The notes under the pieces were generated by a model. The model had not been told where the DNA came from and did no database searches. It worked only from the letters and a program-made list of their open reading frames with translations. 10,917 nucleotides of DNA from CAYVUM01 sp964619055 (GTDB lineage Bacteria; Pseudomonadota; Alphaproteobacteria; Rhodospirillales; Defluviicoccaceae), in contig CAZUDB010000073.1 in the NCBI GenBank assembly GCA_964619055.1, positions 1 to 10,917 on the forward strand, given 5' to 3'. A program made the translations under genes and the position numbers. Within the stretch, counting starts at the first letter, position 1; the number at the start of each line of letters is the position of its first letter. This document shows positions 7,289 to 10,917 of this stretch, piece after piece.

Positions 7289-7725
7289 TCAAAGACCAGG
7301 CATCATGGTGCTGGCCAGGATGCTGGCAATGGCACGACGCCGGTCTGTCGGGAGGGACTCGATGGCTTTCCATGCCTCCCGCGCTAAATCAGGGTCGCTT
7401 GCCGCCGCTCGAACGGTCAGCGCGATCGGATGCCCGGCGCCAAGTACCTGCTCGATAGCGTTGACGATGACTGGAATATTGGAGGGATCGAAGGCTCGCA
7501 TCAGCTCGCTCGTCGTGACGGCGCAGAACCGGTATTCGTTCCAGCCTTCTCCGGCTGCGCGTGCTCGAACCAGCCGATGACGCGCAGACGATGTTGTTCA
7601 CCCCACATCGCTTCGAACTTCTGCGTCGTATTGTTCGCCGTGTCACGCAAAGCATACAGCATGTCCGGGATCAGCGCCCAAGGGACAGATTGGTTGCGTT
7701 GAAGAGGGGAGAATGTCTGGCTCAT
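7289..7725 (-). pseudogene. Unrecognised small gene, apparently split by a -1 frameshift (about 145 aa if joined)
   Basis: Two frames lie end to end. The first starts at ATG 7725 with an AAAGG SD and reads MSQTFSPLQRNQSVPWALIP onward, with KFEAMWGEQHRLRVIGWFEH, then degrades to an S/T/R-rich tail that stops at 7501. The second frame is nominally 70 residues from ATG 7501, sharing one base with that stop. Its frame is also open upstream, where it reads GEGWNEYRFCAVTTSELMRA before continuing DPSNIPVIVNAIEQVLGAGH and onward. That upstream segment has the W, Y, F and C content of real protein, while the first frame's tail does not. The simplest reading is one gene that lost a base near 7541-7565. 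The alternatives are two translationally coupled genes (TGATG overlap), a programmed shift without an obvious slippery site, or a sequencing error. I do not recognise the family. It is followed by the Smr-like gene. Confidence 0.55.
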
Positions 7726-7758
7726 CGTAACCTTTGGGGAGTGAAGATGAGCCAGACA
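7714..7758. repeat. 13-bp perfect inverted repeat spanning two divergent start codons
   Basis: TGTCTGGCTCATC (7714-7726) and GATGAGCCAGACA (7746-7758) are perfect inverted copies separated by 19 bases. Each arm contains the start ATG and the next codons of the gene on its side, so both divergent proteins begin M-S-Q-T. The spacer holds both SDs: AAAGG on the minus strand and GGGGAG (7736-7741) on the plus strand. There is no room for two ordinary promoters between the genes. It may be a binding site, or the product of an inversion or insertion junction. Confidence 0.65.
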
Positions 7759-7938
7759 ACCCGAAGACCGAAAGAAACACCTGAGAAGGTCGTCAAGACG
7801 ATCCGCCGCGAGGAAGGCCGCCGTCGGCGGCGAATTGGAAAGGTCGTTCTCGCAAAGGCGGTAAGAAACATCGCCAAGATACCACTAGACGGCTCTTCGC
7901 CGAGGGGCTTTGATCAGCAAGTCGGCAAATGTCGCTAG
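7747..7938 (+). pseudogene. IS3-family OrfA N-terminal remnant, then unrelated tail (63 aa frame)
   Basis: With SD GGGGAG five bases upstream, ATG 7747 opens MSQTTRRPKETPEKVVKTIR. This closely resembles the first 20 residues of OrfA from a group of IS3-type elements (M-S-x-T-x-R-R-x-K-E-T-P-E-K-x-V-K-D-I-R-R). After about 7812 the expected helix-turn-helix, SAEDKIRIVLEGL-like, is missing. The frame continues as an arginine-rich tail (REEGRRRRRIGKVVLAKAVR) and stops at 7938. No OrfB or DDE domain follows. It is best taken as a truncated insertion-sequence start. The short frame could still be translated, but I would not assign it a function. Confidence 0.5.
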
Positions 7939-8065
7939 ATGGCGCGCATGCTGGATCCGCCTGAAATCCCAGTTAGATCAGGGCATTGCTAGTGCTACAC
8001 GTCCCTGAGATATGCTACTCGGTCACAGAATACGAAATCCAAACAGATTCTCCCTCTGGTCCGGT

Positions 8066-8647
8066 ATGCGTGATACGAAGCTGAAAATCGCTCTAGGGGC
8101 TGTGGTGGTGCTCTTGGCGCCGCTGCTGTTCTGGGCCGCGGCCGAGTATGTACCGTCGCCTAGTGCTGGCACATACACCGCACCTGGGCTCAAACCGATG
8201 GGGCCAGAGACGGCTCGAGACGAACTCTTCACCCTTGTCCCGGCGTTGCTCCTTGTCGTTTACGACGCCTTCGGGAGCACCGAAGAGGGGGAGGTCTACG
8301 ACACACTGGCGGTCGTTGCTGCCGGAGCGGCGCTCGAGACGCTCTATCTCGAACGGGCCGGGGCCATGGTCGGCGGCGGTCTCATCGAAAGCGACCAGGC
8401 CATCCACGAGATGCGGCTGACCGCTGCGTCCTCGCGCCAGTCCGGCGAGACATTCCGCCTCGACGCGCAATGGGAGGTGATTGGAACGGTCGGGCACAGC
8501 GAGCATCTCCACGTCCGCGGCAACACGTACAGCGCAAACCTAACGATTGCGCCTGTTAAGGGTGCCTGGAAGATCACCGATTTCGAACTGACCGACGTGG
8601 ACAGGCAGACGGCCGGTGAATTCATAGAGGCCGAGCGCGCATGGTAG
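8066..8647 (+). CDS. Membrane-anchored extracytoplasmic protein of an ABC operon, 193 aa
   Basis: The start at ATG 8066 gives MRDTKLKIALGAVVVLLAPL, a short basic end followed by a hydrophobic segment (about residues 7-27) that works as a signal anchor or uncleaved signal peptide. No lipobox cysteine is seen. The rest is soluble: a helical part (48-100) and a strand-rich C-terminal part with FRLDAQWEVIGTVGHSEHLH and GAWKITDFEL, which recalls NTF2-like or similar alpha/beta domains with a small H-rich turn (HSEHLH, 144-149). I do not recognise a named family. An in-frame ATG at 8012 would add 18 residues before the hydrophobic segment and is less likely; neither start has a strong SD. The stop codon overlaps the ATPase start (ATGGTAG, 8641-8647), so translation is coupled and the protein is probably an accessory subunit of that transporter. 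Confidence 0.72.
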   Translation: MRDTKLKIALGAVVVLLAPLLFWAAAEYVPSPSAGTYTAPGLKPMGPETARDELFTLVPALLLVVYDAFGSTEEGEVYDTLAVVAAGAALETLYLERAGAMVGGGLIESDQAIHEMRLTAASSRQSGETFRLDAQWEVIGTVGHSEHLHVRGNTYSANLTIAPVKGAWKITDFELTDVDRQTAGEFIEAERAW

Positions 8648-9309
8648 AACTAGAGGATATCGAGTTTGCCTACCCCGAAGGCCGCTTCAGGCTTCGTGTG
8701 CCGGAACTGTGCGTTGCGCCGGGCGAACGACTGGCCGTTGTCGGGCCGAGCGGCACTGGCAAGACCACCCTGCTCAATCTCGTCGCAGGCATTCTGAAGC
8801 CCATCCGTGGTACCATCCGCGTCGCCGGAACCGATCTTGGTTCGCTAACCGAGGATGGGCGCCGACGGTTCCGGGCCGGCACCATTGGCTATGTCTTTCA
8901 GGACTTCGCCCTGCTCGACTACCTGACGACACGGGAGAACATCCTTTATCCCTACCGGATTACTCCAGCGCTGACGCTCGATGCGGTAGTCCGTGCGCGG
9001 TCGGAGGCGCTGGCCGGCTCTTGCGGGCTCGCCGACAAGCTCGACCGGCACCCGGGAGCGCTGAGCCAGGGCGAGCAACAGCGTGTCGCCATCTGCCGAT
9101 CGCTGGTAACGCGTCCGAGGCTTGTGATCTCCGACGAGGCGACGGGCAATCTCGACCCGGAGAACAAGGCCCTCATCCTCGACCTGCTCTTCGAGCAAGC
9201 CCGCGCGGCCGAAGCGAGCATTCTTGCGGTGACTCACGATCACGCGTTGTTGCCTCGCTTCGATCGGGTTGTCGATTTTGCGTCGTTCCGGGCCGAGGCT
9301 ACGGCGTGA
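8641..9309 (+). CDS. ABC transporter ATPase, LolD/MacB type, 222 aa
   Basis: This cytoplasmic ATP-binding subunit powers the permease encoded next. All nucleotide-binding motifs are intact: Walker A GPSGTGKT (35-42), Q-loop YVFQD with Q87, signature LSQGE (141-145), Walker B LVISDE (161-166) with catalytic E166, D-loop NLD (170-172) and H-loop THD with H199. The length and the sequence DEATGNLDPENK are typical of the LolD/FtsE/MacB group, which drives mechanotransmission-type permeases rather than conventional importers. The start overlaps the preceding stop by seven bases, and its own TGA overlaps the next gene's GTG by four (GTGA at 9306-9309), so the three proteins are made together. The N-terminal strand VELEDIEFAYPEGRF is complete. 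Confidence 0.93.
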   Translation: MVELEDIEFAYPEGRFRLRVPELCVAPGERLAVVGPSGTGKTTLLNLVAGILKPIRGTIRVAGTDLGSLTEDGRRRFRAGTIGYVFQDFALLDYLTTRENILYPYRITPALTLDAVVRARSEALAGSCGLADKLDRHPGALSQGEQQRVAICRSLVTRPRLVISDEATGNLDPENKALILDLLFEQARAAEASILAVTHDHALLPRFDRVVDFASFRAEATA

Positions 9310-10475
9310 ACGCCGCGTTCCTTGCCTTCGCCTACCTCCGTTACCACTGGGTCCGAAGCCTTGTTCTTGTCCTGGTGTTGGCGCTAATCCTCGTCGTGCC
9401 GATTGCGACGCGCATCCTGCTGGCCGAGAGCGAAGCGTCCCTGACCGCCCGCGCCGAAGCGACACCGCTCTTGCTCGGTCGTCGGGGTAGCGCGCTCGAT
9501 CTGACCATGGCGGCGCTGTATTTCTCCGACGATCGGCCGGACGCCCTGCCCATGGCCGAAGTGGAGGCTATCTGGGACAGTGGCCTTGCCACACCAATTC
9601 CTCTATACACGGCATTCGAAACGAACGGATTCCGTATAGTCGGCACGTCGCTCGACTACTTCGACTTTCGGGACCTGACCGTGGAAGAGGGTCGCGGTTT
9701 GGCAGTATTGGGCGAGGCCGCGGTGGGCGCGACTGTTGCCCGTCACATGGGTCTCGCAATCGGCGACACGCTGGTCTCGGCACCGCAGAATCTCTTCGAC
9801 CTGGACGGCGTCTATCCACTCGAAATGTCGGTCGTCGGCATCCTCGCGCCGACCAACACGCCGGACGACGAAGCCGTCTTTGTGGACATCAAGACCACGT
9901 GGGTCATCTCGGGTATTGGCCACGGGCACGAGGAAGTGGTCACCGCCGCCGACCTCGCCGCCGGCGCGGATGTCACGGCGGCGGCAAGCATCGTGCAGCA
10001 CCAACGCATAACGCCAGAGAACATCGACGGCTTTCATTTTCACGGTGACGCAGACGACTACCCGGTCTCCGCTGTCATTGTCGTGCCGCCGGACTCGCGA
10101 TCGGCGACGATCCTGCAGGGACGCTACCTGGATCCCGATGGCACGTCTCAACTCGTTCAGCCCGCGCAGGTCGTCCAAGGCCTTGTCGACCGGATCTTCC
10201 GGATCCGTGCGGTACTCGACGTCGTGACGGGCATTATCGCGCTTGCAGCGCTCGCGGCGCTTGGCCTTGCGATCTTCCTGTCCTTTCGGCTACGGGCACG
10301 TGAGGTCGAAACTGCCGTCAAGCTCGGGGCGCGACGCGGCATGGTCCTTCAGCTCCTGGCGGCAGAGACCGTCATAATACTTTCTGTGTCATTTGCTATG
10401 GCAATTGCAGTAGTGCTTGTCGTGCGGCGCAATGCGGATGCGTGGGTCGGTTGGCTGCTGACCCTTGGAAGCTGA
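9306..10475 (+). CDS. Short FtsX/MacB-like ABC permease with histidine pairs in the outer domain, 389 aa
   Basis: This is the inner-membrane partner of the adjacent ATPase. GTG 9306 overlaps the ATPase stop, giving an N-terminus with helix 1 at about residues 17-37. An extracytoplasmic MacB-like domain spans about 40-300, with FRIVGTSLDYFDF and AVFVDIKTTW typical of the family. Helix 2 is at about 306-327 and helix 3 at about 354-373, with the cytoplasmic coupling loop AREVETAVKLGARRGMVLQL between them. MacB-type permeases usually have four helices. This one ends 16 residues after helix 3, so helix 4 seems absent. The outer domain carries GHGHEE (205-210), QHQ (231-233) and GFHFHGDADD (242-251), suggesting metal contact. 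The DUF4198 gene follows after 30 bases. Seen: helices, histidines, overlaps. Inferred: metal link. Confidence 0.85.
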   Translation: MNAAFLAFAYLRYHWVRSLVLVLVLALILVVPIATRILLAESEASLTARAEATPLLLGRRGSALDLTMAALYFSDDRPDALPMAEVEAIWDSGLATPIPLYTAFETNGFRIVGTSLDYFDFRDLTVEEGRGLAVLGEAAVGATVARHMGLAIGDTLVSAPQNLFDLDGVYPLEMSVVGILAPTNTPDDEAVFVDIKTTWVISGIGHGHEEVVTAADLAAGADVTAAASIVQHQRITPENIDGFHFHGDADDYPVSAVIVVPPDSRSATILQGRYLDPDGTSQLVQPAQVVQGLVDRIFRIRAVLDVVTGIIALAALAALGLAIFLSFRLRAREVETAVKLGARRGMVLQLLAAETVIILSVSFAMAIAVVLVVRRNADAWVGWLLTLGS

Positions 10476-10505
10476 CAGACACTGAACAGAACAGGCAATA
10501 GCATC

Positions 10506-10917
10506 ATGTCTCGAAAAATCCTCTTCGCCTTCCTGGCCTCTGCGGCTCTTGTCTCGCCCGCGGTCGCGCATTACGGGATGATCATTCCGTCCGACCCCAT
10601 GATCAGCCAGGAAGACGGTCGCAGCGTCGAGCTGACGCTGTCGTTCTCGCATCCGTTCGAAGGGGACGGCATGGTTCTGGAACTTCCGGCCGCCTTCTCG
10701 GTCACCCATGGCGGCGAAACGACCGATCTTCTCGGCACGTTGGAAGAGGCGTCGGTCATGGAAGAGCCGGGCTTCACCCTCGACTATCGGCTGGAGCGTC
10801 CGGGCACTTACGTCTTTGCGATGGAACCGCAGCCCTATTGGGAGCCGGCCGAGGACGCATTTATCATCCACTACACCAAGACCTACGTGACCGCCTATGG
10901 CGACGACGAGGGGTGGG
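10506..10917 (+). CDS. DUF4198 periplasmic protein, probable metal-associated (5' part, truncated by window)
   Basis: The first 137 residues are in the window. The start MSRKILFAFLASAALVSPAVA is a signal peptide with cleavage expected after A-V-A (residue 21). That leaves a mature N-terminus H-Y-G-M, and an N-terminal histidine is a common copper or nickel ligand in exported metal proteins. The body, with IIPSDPMISQEDGRSVELTL and FIIHYTKTYVTAYGDDEGW, resembles DUF4198 proteins, which accompany nickel or cobalt transporters in many bacteria (NikK/NikM-type accessory roles). Further histidines are at 49, 68 and 122. It lies 30 bases after the permease and is probably the last or next gene of the same operon. 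Its metal and exact role are not determined by sequence. Confidence 0.75.
   Translation, partial: MSRKILFAFLASAALVSPAVAHYGMIIPSDPMISQEDGRSVELTLSFSHPFEGDGMVLELPAAFSVTHGGETTDLLGTLEEASVMEEPGFTLDYRLERPGTYVFAMEPQPYWEPAEDAFIIHYTKTYVTAYGDDEGW

Noticed and set aside
7561..7746. Upstream extension of the IS3 OrfA frame
   Set aside because: It is antisense to the minus-strand gene. The SD and family resemblance begin only at ATG 7747.
8709..9305. Extension of the permease frame 199 codons upstream, giving a 588-residue protein
   Set aside because: This part overlaps the ABC ATPase in another frame and is arginine- and proline-rich nonsense. The natural start is GTG 9306, in the 4-base overlap with the ATPase stop.

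Overview
The window is GC-rich with dense gene packing, GTG and TTG starts, and scars from several insertion-sequence families. This suggests a proteobacterial chromosome or large replicon, probably alphaproteobacterial. No rRNA, tRNA or other phylogenetic marker is present, so the assignment is only an inference. I see no CRISPR array, tRNA or rRNA.

Left part (1-2640, minus strand). A full-length YbbP-type ABC permease of 836 residues fills 126-2636. Its usual ATPase partner gene is not upstream. Its stop codon is followed directly by a C-terminal fragment of an IS21-family IstB protein that runs off the left edge.

Centre-left (2890-5018, plus strand). A two-gene unit encodes an ATP-grasp ligase and a COG3618-type amidohydrolase (TIM-barrel hydrolase). 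The ligase has an unusual 5' end. A GTG start with a good Shine-Dalgarno (SD) sequence opens the same frame, but a TAG codon interrupts it eight codons later, just before the first conserved strand.

Centre (5019-8011). A degenerate intergenic stretch is followed by a secreted, cysteine-rich L,D-transpeptidase-like protein, probably starting at TTG 5513. After it comes a worn region with a decayed IS1182-type transposase N-terminus, a hairpin, and a minus-strand pair of unfamiliar small genes. The first of that pair appears split by a frameshift and the second resembles an Smr domain. Back to back with them is the start of an IS3-type OrfA that soon loses similarity. A 13-bp inverted repeat covers both of these start codons.

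Right part (8066-10917, plus strand). Three overlapping genes encode a membrane-anchored extracytoplasmic protein, a LolD/MacB-type ABC ATPase and a short FtsX-like permease with histidine pairs in its outer loop. They are followed by a DUF4198 protein cut by the window edge, whose predicted mature N-terminus is histidine. The layout suggests an envelope metal-handling or metal-responsive ABC system, and is the best candidate here for a little-described system. The function is inferred from context and is not proven.
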